Part shown: one piece after another, positions 33,823-42,342 of the stretch | Layout of the letters: each line of letters begins with the position of its first letter | How positions within the stretch are numbered: position 1 is the stretch's first letter | Origin: Candidatus Delongbacteria bacterium | GTDB lineage: Bacteria; CAIWAD01 | NCBI GenBank assembly: GCA_020634015.1 | Contig: JACKCN010000004.1 | Coordinates: forward strand, 1 to 64,000 | Direction of reading: 5' to 3' | Length of the DNA stretch: 64,000 bases | Position numbers and translations under genes: made by a program | Notes under the pieces: generated by a model | What the model saw: the letters and a program-made list of their open reading frames with translations, nothing else | What the model was told of the DNA's origin: nothing | Databases searched by the model: none

Positions 33823-36800
33823 ATGCGCGCATCGTGGATCACGAGATTCTTTTCGAGCGAGGCACCCAGTGCCCAGACCGGTGGCCTGCTCTCCGAGCGG
33901 GCTTTGCGTGGCGCCCTTGATACCCGTCTGGACGTCCGTCGTTTCCGCGGCACGGGCGCTCTGGCCCAGGCCTCGACCTGGGTTCTGGGTGGTCGCCGAG
34001 CCACGGTGGAACTGGCTGCGGGCGAACTGAGCGCCCAGCTTGGTTGCCTGTCGCACAGCCCACAGACTCCCCTCCCCCTGGTTCTTGAACTTCTGCCCGG
34101 CCTGGCGCCCGGCACGCGCGGTGACGGTCTGGCCCGTGCGATCGCACGGCTGCGCAGCCTTGACATCATCGTGCTGCAGCCCAGCGCGCCCGAGGAACTG
34201 CTGCCGCTGGCCCTGCTGGCGCGCCGGCTGAGCGAGGAGCTGCTGCGTCCCGTGGCCCTCGTGAGTGACATCAGCCTGGATGGCGAGGGCCATTTCAGCC
34301 TGTCCAGCCCTCTCGTGGGCACCAGCGACTGGGAGGCACTGCTGAGCTGGGTGGGCCGGACCAGCGAGACCGTTGACTGCATCCTGCCTTCCCAGAAAGT
34401 GCTCTTCGGTACCCGCCGGCTTCGTCTGCCCAGTCTGATCGATGACTCACACCCGCGCGGCATGTCCGTGCAGTCCGAACTGCGCGCATCGTCGCGCGCG
34501 GGTCTGCAGCACGCCACGTTGTTCAACGCCGGACGTGATGCGCGCATCGGCCAGCTGGAAAAGGAACTGGCCGGTCTGGCCGGGTGGGCCTTCATGCTGG
34601 AACCCCAGGCACTGAGCGGATCCACCATCGTGGCCCGGGGTGCCCTGGCGGGCCGTTGCAGACGTCTGCTGGCCCAGGGCAGCGTGCGCGAACTGAGCCT
34701 TGTCTGCCTGCGTCGCCTGCACCCGCTGGCGGCCAATTGCCAGCCTGCTGCCCTGCCAAGACCACTGACCCTGCTGGAAGACAGCGACCCCGATCTGGCT
34801 CTGCCGGCCACTCTGGTGGGAGCCGCCAACCTGCATGTGCTCTGTCCCGAAGCGGGTGCGGCACTCAATGCGGGCGATCTGCTGGCCGTGTCACGTGCAC
34901 TGGCCGACGGCCGCAAGGGCATCCTGCACACGGGCCTTGATTTCGTTGCCGCACACACGGAGTCGCCGCGTGAAGAACTGCGTGCCGAAAGCCTGCGTGA
35001 CGCCTGGCCCGCGGTCATGGGAGACCGACTGGTTCCCGGAGCTGCGCCCAAGGCCGGTGCGGCCCGTCTCAATCTGGCCCTGCTGGCGGGCGGAGAATCG
35101 GCCTTTGATGAATTGATGCCCACTCTGCTGCCCCTGCTGGAAGGTCTGGGCGGCAGTCTGCAGGCCCTGCGGTCGATTCCCGCCGGAGGAGACCGGGGTC
35201 TGGTGCTCTGGAGACTGCACTGGTCAGCCAGTCCCGAATGGCTGCTGCCCGATCCGGACGCGCCTGCGGACCTGGTGGTCCTGCTGGATGAGCGCTCGGC
35301 CCGCGAATTGCCTGCCCGGGTCCTGGCTCCGGCCAGCACCCTGTTGCTGAGGATCCCACGGGCCAGTCTGGCCACGGGACGCCGCATCGAGCAGGAACTG
35401 AGCCCCGCCGCCCTGGATCACGAGGGTCCGCTGCGCGCCCTGCTGGCCGCTTCGGGGCACAGCGGACTCGAGACCCTTTGCGGTGGTCTGCTGGCGGCCG
35501 TGTACGCACTGCTGCAGCGCACGCCCGAGAAGGACCTGGAGTCGGAACTGCGCGAGCGCCCCGCGCTGAAAACGGGGTTCAACTCGCTGGTGCAGCCCGA
35601 ACGTGAGCTGCTGCCCGCACGCAGCCCGGATACCTTGCCCGGACAGGCTCACGCGGCACTGCTTGGACGGTTGAGCACCACCGCGGCGCCCCTGGACGAT
35701 CCCCTGCTGCCCTCCCTGCTGGATGCGGGAAATGGCCTCAGCGTGGACCCGCTCAGCCTCAGCGGTCTGCTGCCCCCGCGCAGCGGTCGCCTGCGTCGCG
35801 AGCACCGGCGTCCCGACCTGCCCCGGCTGACTCCCGCGTTGTGTACATCCTGCGGCGATTGCTGGAGCCTGTGTCCTGAAGGCGCGCTGCCCCTGCGCCT
35901 GCTCGAGCCGGGCGACCTGCTGGATGCCGTGCTGGGCGCGGCGCGTGCCACGGGCCAGCCCCTTGCCACTCTGGAAGCCCAGCGCCGCGCGCTGCAGACC
36001 CGCTTCCAGACGGTTCTGGGCGCCAGCTCGGCCGATCACGATGCCCGTGCCGTGCTGTCGCGCAGCCTGGATGCCTTGCTGAACGAACACCCCGAGGATG
36101 CCTTGCGCGCCGAAGTACGCACGGCCCAGGCCGAACTGGCCGTGCTGCCTCTGGTGAACTGGAGCCGCAAGCCCGGCGTGTTGCTGGCCATCGGCGTGGA
36201 CGCCGACGCCTGCAAGGGGTGCTCACTCTGCGCGCGTGCCTGTGAGACGGGTGCCCTCGAGATGGCGGGCTGGAATGCGGTGCGTGAAGCGGCGGGCAAG
36301 GAATGGAGCGCCTTCCAGCGCCTGGCCGCCACCCGGCGTGACCTGCTGCCGGTGGGCGAGGCCTCGCGCGCCCATCCCGAAGATCTGCTGCTGGATTCGG
36401 AAGCCACCGAAGCCTTCGGCCCCGGCGACGAGAGCCCCGCGGGCAACACGGCCCGCAGCGTGTTGCGTGTCTGGGCCGGCATGGCCCAGGCGCTGGGCCG
36501 CCAGCGTCAGCAGGCCCTGGAAACCGAACTGGCCGGTCTGGCCGCCGATCTGCGCATACGCCTGCAGACCGAGCTGAGCCCGCAGGTCAGTGATCCCGCG
36601 GCGCTCAAGGCCTTGCTGGAGTCCCACGACGGCGAGCTGGATCTGGGGTCCCTGCTGGGGCAGGCCGGAGTCAGCAAGGCCCCGCTCGATCCCGAGCGTC
36701 TGGCGCGTCTGGCCGGTCTTGCCAGCGACCTTGACAACTGGATCACGGAACTGGACAACGGAGCCGGTGGACTGGGTGCGCGTCTTGCACTGTGCCTGCC

Positions 36801-37935
36801 CGGCCGCGCTCTGGATCTCAACTGGCCATGGAACCCCTCGGCCCTGCCCACGCTGGTCCTCGACCGGGGCAGTCTGGCCGACCAGGCTCTCGGGATGGCC
36901 CAGGCCATCGCCCAGGAACACGCTTCAAGGATTCGTCTGCGCAAACTGGCCGCGCTCAGTCTGTCCGGTCGGTATCAGGCCAGCGTGCATGGTCCCTGGT
37001 TCCGCCAGTTCAGCCCCGACCAGCTGGGCGAGGAAGACTGGGCCAGTTGCCCGCCCCTGCTGCTGGCCGTGGAGTCCGGTGCCATGGGCGGCGGCAGCCT
37101 GGATGCCTGGCGCGCCCTGCTGGGCGGACCGGTGCCCGTGAAACTGCTGGTGCTGTGTGACGCCGGTGATCCCGATGCCCTGGCACTGGCCGGGCTCAGC
37201 GGCAAGAGCCTGCCCGCCTTCAGTGGCAGTCACGCCGATTTGACCCACCTGCGCGAAGGTCTGCTGGACGGATTGGACGCCGCGGGCCCCGCGATCGCCA
37301 GTGTGTTCTGCAGTCGCCTGCCGCTGGTGACACAGGCCACCGCGGGCAGCACCTCGGCCCTTGATCTGGCCCGGATGGCCTTCGCCCACGGCCTCTGGCC
37401 CCACTATCGCTTCAATCCCGCCTGGGGAGCCGGGCCGCACGAAAGCCTGCGCCTGCACCCGGAGCAGCCCGCCGCCACCCAGCCGCTTGAGCTGCGCGAA
37501 GCGCCCGCAGGATTCGAACTGGATTCCCCGGTGACACTGGCGCATCTTCAGGTGCTGGAAGGTGCCTGGCCCGAGCGCTTCCACACCTGGGATCACGTGC
37601 GTGGCGAGGGGGGCCTGGAAGCCCAGCCCCTGGCCGAGTGGCTGGAACTGGACGCCGCCGACCGGGCTCTCAGTCTGCCGCTGGTCAAGGCGGGTGAGAC
37701 TGGCCAGCTGAAGACGCTGGTTCCCACGGCCAGTCTGGTTCGCGCGTGTGAAACAGTCGGATCGCGCTGGCAGGAGCTGCTGGATCTGGCCCGGCGGGAC
37801 CTGCGTCCCGTGGATGCCGAAGCCCTGCGTCACGAAGGCAGTCGTGAAACCGAAGCCACCTTGCTGGCCACCCTGAGTCAGTCCTTGCTGCAGCTGGCCA
37901 ACACCCCGGCACCACCGGAAGGAGAGGCTTCCTGA
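33823..37935 (+). CDS. PFOR-derived Fe-S protein X without TPP motif, embedded in the rnf operon
   Basis: 1370 aa, longer than NifJ. By order and scattered similarity it looks like a single-chain pyruvate:ferredoxin oxidoreductase: an alpha-type N-half, a gamma-like part around 430-620, then a ferredoxin domain with CTSCGDCWSLCP (from ~674) and CKGCSLCARAC (~796), then a beta/TPP-like region. But YPITP, the proximal-cluster cysteines and the GDG..N TPP motif are all missing; the corresponding segment reads CPPLLLAVESGAMGGGSLDA. The end (GLWPHYRFNPAW, then PLAEWLELDAADRALSLPLV) matches the equivalent part of protein Y at 45306. No membrane segment. AGGA is 7 nt before the ATG; its stop overlaps the rnfC start (TGATG). 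I infer a non-catalytic electron conduit between ferredoxin reduction and Rnf. Confidence 0.75.
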   Translation: MRASWITRFFSSEAPSAQTGGLLSERALRGALDTRLDVRRFRGTGALAQASTWVLGGRRATVELAAGELSAQLGCLSHSPQTPLPLVLELLPGLAPGTRGDGLARAIARLRSLDIIVLQPSAPEELLPLALLARRLSEELLRPVALVSDISLDGEGHFSLSSPLVGTSDWEALLSWVGRTSETVDCILPSQKVLFGTRRLRLPSLIDDSHPRGMSVQSELRASSRAGLQHATLFNAGRDARIGQLEKELAGLAGWAFMLEPQALSGSTIVARGALAGRCRRLLAQGSVRELSLVCLRRLHPLAANCQPAALPRPLTLLEDSDPDLALPATLVGAANLHVLCPEAGAALNAGDLLAVSRALADGRKGILHTGLDFVAAHTESPREELRAESLRDAWPAVMGDRLVPGAAPKAGAARLNLALLAGGESAFDELMPTLLPLLEGLGGSLQALRSIPAGGDRGLVLWRLHWSASPEWLLPDPDAPADLVVLLDERSARELPARVLAPASTLLLRIPRASLATGRRIEQELSPAALDHEGPLRALLAASGHSGLETLCGGLLAAVYALLQRTPEKDLESELRERPALKTGFNSLVQPERELLPARSPDTLPGQAHAALLGRLSTTAAPLDDPLLPSLLDAGNGLSVDPLSLSGLLPPRSGRLRREHRRPDLPRLTPALCTSCGDCWSLCPEGALPLRLLEPGDLLDAVLGAARATGQPLATLEAQRRALQTRFQTVLGASSADHDARAVLSRSLDALLNEHPEDALRAEVRTAQAELAVLPLVNWSRKPGVLLAIGVDADACKGCSLCARACETGALEMAGWNAVREAAGKEWSAFQRLAATRRDLLPVGEASRAHPEDLLLDSEATEAFGPGDESPAGNTARSVLRVWAGMAQALGRQRQQALETELAGLAADLRIRLQTELSPQVSDPAALKALLESHDGELDLGSLLGQAGVSKAPLDPERLARLAGLASDLDNWITELDNGAGGLGARLALCLPGRALDLNWPWNPSALPTLVLDRGSLADQALGMAQAIAQEHASRIRLRKLAALSLSGRYQASVHGPWFRQFSPDQLGEEDWASCPPLLLAVESGAMGGGSLDAWRALLGGPVPVKLLVLCDAGDPDALALAGLSGKSLPAFSGSHADLTHLREGLLDGLDAAGPAIASVFCSRLPLVTQATAGSTSALDLARMAFAHGLWPHYRFNPAWGAGPHESLRLHPEQPAATQPLELREAPAGFELDSPVTLAHLQVLEGAWPERFHTWDHVRGEGGLEAQPLAEWLELDAADRALSLPLVKAGETGQLKTLVPTASLVRACETVGSRWQELLDLARRDLRPVDAEALRHEGSRETEATLLATLSQSLLQLANTPAPPEGEAS

Positions 37936-39275
37936 TGCCCGCCGGTTTGAAGACCTTCAGTCACGGCATACACCCGCCGGAAGCCAAGGAGCTGACCGCA
38001 AGCAGCCCCGTGCGGCGCATGCCCTTTCCGCCGATGCTGGTGATTCTCATGGGCCAGCATGCGGGAAAACCCGCCGTGCCCGTGGTGAGCGAAGGACAGC
38101 GTGTGGCACGCGGCCAGTTGCTGGCCCGCGCCGACGGGTTCATCAGCGCCCCGATCCACGCCCCCGCCGATGGCACCGTACGCCGCATCGGCACGGCTCT
38201 GGACACTCGCGGCCAGATGGCTCCCGCTGTGTTCCTCGAGCCCGATCCCGCCAGCAGCCAGTCGCTCAAGATGGGGCGCCAGGTGGACGTGGCCAGTCTG
38301 ACGGCAGAGCAATTGCGCCAGGCCGTGCAGGACATGGGCATGGTCGGACTGGGCGGAGCCGCCTTTCCGACCCACGTCAAACTGAGTCCGCCCAAGGGCA
38401 AGACCGTGCATACCCTGATCATCAATGGCTGCGAGTGCGAACCCTATCTCACGAGCGACCATCGTGTGATGCTCGAGTACCCCGAAGAGACCATCGCGGG
38501 CTGCCGCCTGTTGTTGAAGGCCACGGGTGCCAGCAAGGCCCTGATCGGCATCGAGAACAACAAGCCCGACGCCATCGCCGCGCTCAGGGAGGCGGCCAGT
38601 GGTGACACAGACATCGAGGTGCAGGCCCTGCGCACCAAGTACCCCCAGGGTGCCGAGAAAATGCTGACCCGGGCCCTGCTGGGAAAGGACATCCCCAGCG
38701 GGGGCCTGCCTGCCGACATCGGCGTGGTGGTGTCCAACGTGGCCACTGTGGCCGAGATCGGCATGCTGCTGCCCCTTGGTGAAGGCCTGATCGAGCGGGT
38801 GGTCACCATCAGCGGAGAAGGCGTGACACGCCCGGGCAACTATCTGATCCCCGTGGGGACCCCGCTGAACTTCATTCTGGAACACGTGGGCCTGGAGTCG
38901 CACGCCGGCCAGGTGATCTTCGGCGGCCCCATGATGGGTGCCGGAGTGGCCTGGATGGAAACTCCGACCACCAAGGGCGTGACCGGCATCGTGGTGCTGC
39001 GCCGTCGTGCCAGCCAGGACGCGGAACGCCCGATCTGGCCCTGCATCCGCTGCTCGTCGTGTGTGCAGGCCTGCCCGATTCACCTCAACCCGTCCCGACT
39101 GGGACTGCTGGCCCGCAAGGGCCGCCATGAAGAAATGAAGGAGGAGATGCACCTCTTCGATTGTTTCGAATGCGGTTGCTGCTCGTATGTCTGCCCCTCG
39201 GGCATTCCCCTGGTGCAGCAGTTCCGCATGGCCAAGCAGATGCTGCGCGAAGCGGCTCAGGCGGCCCCACGATGA
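37935..39275 (+). CDS. rnfC: Rnf complex subunit C (NAD(H)-binding flavin/Fe-S subunit)
   Basis: 446 aa. N-terminal KTFSHGIHPPEAKELT and the barrel-sandwich segment ISAPIHAPADGTVRRIG, then the NADH/FMN Rossmann-like domain (GGAAFPTHVKLSPP, LIINGCECEPYL, YPQGAEKML), the SLBB-like segment GVTRPGNYLIPVGTPL and a double 4Fe-4S domain CIRCSSCVQACP and CFECGCCSYVCP. Site of NAD+ reduction or NADH oxidation. ATG overlaps the preceding stop by 1 nt, so coupled translation with protein X. Confidence 0.96.
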   Translation: MPAGLKTFSHGIHPPEAKELTASSPVRRMPFPPMLVILMGQHAGKPAVPVVSEGQRVARGQLLARADGFISAPIHAPADGTVRRIGTALDTRGQMAPAVFLEPDPASSQSLKMGRQVDVASLTAEQLRQAVQDMGMVGLGGAAFPTHVKLSPPKGKTVHTLIINGCECEPYLTSDHRVMLEYPEETIAGCRLLLKATGASKALIGIENNKPDAIAALREAASGDTDIEVQALRTKYPQGAEKMLTRALLGKDIPSGGLPADIGVVVSNVATVAEIGMLLPLGEGLIERVVTISGEGVTRPGNYLIPVGTPLNFILEHVGLESHAGQVIFGGPMMGAGVAWMETPTTKGVTGIVVLRRRASQDAERPIWPCIRCSSCVQACPIHLNPSRLGLLARKGRHEEMKEEMHLFDCFECGCCSYVCPSGIPLVQQFRMAKQMLREAAQAAPR

Positions 39276-40282
39276 GCGGCTGGCTGCGCATGGAACTGCG
39301 CACCTCGCCGCACGTGCAGCGGGGACTGGCCGTGGACGCGATCATGCGCCAGGTGATTCTGGCGCTGGTGCCCGCGCTGGCTCTGGGCGTGTACAGTTTT
39401 GGCCTCTCGGCCCTGTTGCTGGTTCTCACCTGTTCGCTGGGCGCGCTGGCCACCGAAGCCTGGGTCAACCGACTGCGTCGCGAACCCTCGAGCCTGGGCG
39501 ATGGCAGTGCCCTGCTCACCGGTCTGCTGCTGGCCATGACCCTGCCGCCCTCCTTCCCGCTCTGGATGGCCCTGATCGGTACCATCGTGGCGGTCGGTCT
39601 GGGCAAGGGACTCTTCGGCGGGCTGGGACACAACGTGTTCAATCCGGCACTGGTGGGACGTGCCTTCCTGCAGGCGGCCTTTCCTGCGGCGATCACCAGC
39701 TGGAGCAACCCCTTCCGTCCCGACCGTTTCCTGCAGCTGCCTGAAAGCACCCTGGGCCTGCCCTTCACCCGGATGGTGCCCGACACCTTCACGGGTGCCA
39801 CGCCCCTCTCGGCGCTGAAATTCGATCATCTGGCCACCCCCGCGGGCGACCTCTTCATGGGCCAGATTCCCGGTTCCCTCGGGGAAACCGGTGCCGTTCT
39901 GATCCTGCTGGGCGGGCTGTATCTGGCGCTGCGCGGGCTGCTGGACTGGAAGATTCCCGTGGGCATGCTGGGCAGCGTGGCCCTGCTCAGCGCCGTGCTG
40001 CATGCCGTGAATTCGGCGCTTCCCGGGCCGCTGTTCATGCTGGGCGCGGGCGGACTGATGCTGGGCGCGGTCTTCATGGCCACCGACATGGTCACCTCCC
40101 CGGTGACGCCGCTGGGCACCTGGATCTACGCGGTGGCGATCGGTGGGCTGGTGGTGGTGATCCGTGTCTGGGGTGGTCTGCCCGAAGGCGTGATGTACGC
40201 CATTCTGCTGGGCAACTCCCTGACTCCACTGCTGAACAAGCTGACCCAGCCCCGGATCTATGGCGGAGGGAAAGCCGCATGA
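39272..40282 (+). CDS. rnfD: Rnf complex subunit D (membrane, covalent FMN)
   Basis: 336 aa, about ten membrane helices. Begins LRTSPHVQRGLAVDAIMRQV as in RnfD/NqrB. DTFTGATPLSALKF contains the S/T-G-A-T threonine that ApbE flavinylates. GGLGHNVFNPALVGRAFL is family-conserved. ATGA overlap with rnfC and 4-nt overlap with rnfG. Confidence 0.96.
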   Translation: MSGWLRMELRTSPHVQRGLAVDAIMRQVILALVPALALGVYSFGLSALLLVLTCSLGALATEAWVNRLRREPSSLGDGSALLTGLLLAMTLPPSFPLWMALIGTIVAVGLGKGLFGGLGHNVFNPALVGRAFLQAAFPAAITSWSNPFRPDRFLQLPESTLGLPFTRMVPDTFTGATPLSALKFDHLATPAGDLFMGQIPGSLGETGAVLILLGGLYLALRGLLDWKIPVGMLGSVALLSAVLHAVNSALPGPLFMLGAGGLMLGAVFMATDMVTSPVTPLGTWIYAVAIGGLVVVIRVWGGLPEGVMYAILLGNSLTPLLNKLTQPRIYGGGKAA

Positions 40283-40989
40283 GCGACTCCGTGACACAGG
40301 CTGCTGTGGCCGCCCCCAGCCAGAACAGCACGAAGATGATTCTGACCCTGGGGCTGGTGGCCACCATCTCGGGTGCCCTGATCGTGGGCAGCTGGCAGCT
40401 GACACTTGAAAAGATCAAGGCCAACCGGCGCGAGCAGTTGCGCCAGGCCGTGCTGCAGGTGCTGCCCGACGCGCATACCGTCGTGACCTTCGTTCAGGAC
40501 GGCGAGACACTGGTTCCCACAAGCGGGGATGTGGCCCCCGGCCAACGCCGCTGGTTCGCCGGGTACACGGACGAGGGCGGCCTGGCGGGCATTGCCATCG
40601 AGGCCTCGGGCATGGGCTTTGCCGACCTGATCCGCGTGATCTATGGCTACGATCCGGTCAGCGAGACCGTGATCGGCTACACGGTGCTCGAAAGCAAGGA
40701 AACCCCGGGCCTGGGCGACCGAATCCAGAGCGACCCCGATTTCCTGGCCAACTTTCTGGGACTGGATGTGACACTCGATCCGTCGGGCAATGACCTGGCC
40801 AATCCGCTGCAGGTGGTCAAGAAGGGCCAGAAGAAATCGCCCTGGCAGATCGATGCGATCACGGGGGCCACCATCAGCAGCAAGGCCATCGGGCGCATGC
40901 TGCTGGCCTCGACCAAGGGCGAACTGCCCATGCTGAAACGCAACCTTGAGCGGCTCTCGCAGCCCCCAGCCGCGGGAGGCAGGCCATGA
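40279..40989 (+). CDS. rnfG: Rnf complex subunit G (covalent FMN)
   Basis: 236 aa. One N-terminal membrane helix (MILTLGLVATISGALIVG) and an extracytoplasmic FMN-binding domain; DAITGATISSKAIGRML carries the flavinylated threonine (T-G-A-T). VLESKETPGLGDRI is the RnfG/NqrC signature. Overlaps rnfD and rnfE by 4 nt each. Confidence 0.96.
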   Translation: MSDSVTQAAVAAPSQNSTKMILTLGLVATISGALIVGSWQLTLEKIKANRREQLRQAVLQVLPDAHTVVTFVQDGETLVPTSGDVAPGQRRWFAGYTDEGGLAGIAIEASGMGFADLIRVIYGYDPVSETVIGYTVLESKETPGLGDRIQSDPDFLANFLGLDVTLDPSGNDLANPLQVVKKGQKKSPWQIDAITGATISSKAIGRMLLASTKGELPMLKRNLERLSQPPAAGGRP

Positions 40990-41597
40990 GCGCCAGCAAC
41001 AGCGAGGAATTCCTCAAGGGCTTCTGGAAAGAGAACCCGATTTTCGTCTACCTGCTGGGCATGTGTCCCACGCTGGCGGTCTCCAATTCCGTGATCAACA
41101 GCGTCTCGATGGGGCTGGCCACCACCTTCGTGCTGGTGATGTCCAGCACCTTGATTTCCATGCTGCGCAAGGTCATTCCCAGCCAGGTGCGCATCGCGGC
41201 CTACATCATGATCATCGCCACCTTCGTGACCGTGGTGGACTATGTGATCCAGGCGATCAGTCTGGACCTGTACAAGGCACTGGGTGCCTTCATTTCGCTG
41301 ATCGTGGTCAACTGCATCATCCTGGGGCGCGCCGAGAGTTTCGCCTCGCGCAATCCCGTCTGGCCCTCGATCCTGGACGCGTTGGGCTCCGGGCTGGGCT
41401 TCACCTTCGCGATCTTCCTGATGGGCATGATCCGGGAGCTGCTGGGCAATGGCAGTTTCGCGGGCATCGACGTGTTCGGCCCCTCCTTCGAGCCCTGGAT
41501 CGTGATGATTCTGCCCGGTGGCGGTTTCTTCGTGCTGGGCGCTTTGCTGCTGGGAGTCAACGCCATCAATACTCGCCGCCGGAGGGTACGCCCATGA
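40986..41597 (+). CDS. rnfE: Rnf complex subunit E
   Basis: 203 aa, six membrane helices. LGMCPTLAVSNS and VVNCIILGRAESFA carry the two cysteines that, with the RnfA pair, bind the intramembrane iron centre. FWKENPIFVYLLG opens the protein as in other RnfE. Stop overlaps the rnfA start. Confidence 0.96.
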   Translation: MSASNSEEFLKGFWKENPIFVYLLGMCPTLAVSNSVINSVSMGLATTFVLVMSSTLISMLRKVIPSQVRIAAYIMIIATFVTVVDYVIQAISLDLYKALGAFISLIVVNCIILGRAESFASRNPVWPSILDALGSGLGFTFAIFLMGMIRELLGNGSFAGIDVFGPSFEPWIVMILPGGGFFVLGALLLGVNAINTRRRRVRP

Positions 41598-42178
41598 ATG
41601 AGCAGAGCCTGGGCTTCATCTTTCTCTCGGCCGCCATCATCAACAACTTCGTGCTGGCCTGGTTTCTGGGCATCTGCCCCTTCCTGGGGGTGTCGGGCAA
41701 GCTCGAGACCGCCACCCGGATGGGCATCGCGGTGACCTTCGTGATGCTGATCTCCAGCGCCAGCGCCTGGGCCCTCAACCTGCTGCTGGGTGCCCTGGGG
41801 GCCGAGTACCTCCGCTTGATCTCCTTCATTGCGGTGATCGCGTCCTCGGTGCAGCTGGTGGAAATGCTGCTCAAGAAATACAGCCCGGCCCTGTTCAAGG
41901 CGCTGGGCATTTACCTGCCGCTGATCACGACCAATTGCGCGATCCTTGCGGTGGCCCTGTTCCAGACCAACCGCGAATACAGCCTGGTGCAGTCGCTGGT
42001 CTTCGCGCTGGGTGCCGGCGGTGGGTTCACCCTGGCCCTTGTGCTGATGTCCGGACTGCGGGAAGAACTGGAACTTGCCGATGTGCCAAGTCTGGTCAAG
42101 GGCACAGCCCTGACCTTGATGATTGCCGGCGTGCTGTCCCTGTCGTTCATGGGATTCGCCGGGCTGGGGGGAGAATGA
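41594..42178 (+). CDS. rnfA: Rnf complex subunit A
   Basis: 194 aa, six membrane helices with inverted topology relative to RnfE. GICPFLGVSGKLETA and TTNCAILAVAL carry the second cysteine pair of the intramembrane iron centre. FINNFVLAWF-like start (AAIINNFVLAWFLG) is family-typical. ATGA overlaps on both sides. With B, C, D, G and E all present, the complex is complete and in B-C-D-G-E-A order apart from the inserted gene X. Confidence 0.96.
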   Translation: MNEQSLGFIFLSAAIINNFVLAWFLGICPFLGVSGKLETATRMGIAVTFVMLISSASAWALNLLLGALGAEYLRLISFIAVIASSVQLVEMLLKKYSPALFKALGIYLPLITTNCAILAVALFQTNREYSLVQSLVFALGAGGGFTLALVLMSGLREELELADVPSLVKGTALTLMIAGVLSLSFMGFAGLGGE

Positions 42179-42342
42179 GTGTGCTGCGCCTGCTGCTGAG
42201 CATGCTGGCCATATTTGGGATGGGTGCCCTGTTCGCCTGGAGTCTGGCCCGGCGTGAAGCCGGACGTGCGGGCATGGCCTGCGACGAAGGCTGCGGCGGC
42301 TGCTCACATCACTGTCACGAAAGGACCGAAGGCCATGGTTGA
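42175..42342 (+). CDS. Small Cys4 membrane protein, NqrM-like
   Basis: 55 aa. One membrane helix (LRLLLSMLAIFGMGALFAWSL) followed by a short tail with four cysteines, CDEGCGGCSHHC. Size, topology and Cys4 tail resemble NqrM (DUF539), which supplies iron to the intramembrane centre of Na+-NQR. The ATG overlaps the rnfA stop (ATGA) and its own stop overlaps korA by 8 nt, so it is embedded in the operon and unlikely to be chance. I infer a maturation factor for the RnfA/RnfE iron site; direct homology to NqrM is not established from sequence alone. Confidence 0.7.
   Translation: MSVLRLLLSMLAIFGMGALFAWSLARREAGRAGMACDEGCGGCSHHCHERTEGHG

Noticed and set aside
33823..37935. Annotation of protein X as a functional pyruvate:ferredoxin oxidoreductase
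   Set aside because: The TPP motif, YPITP and proximal-cluster cysteines are missing, and a complete nifJ lies 14 kb away.
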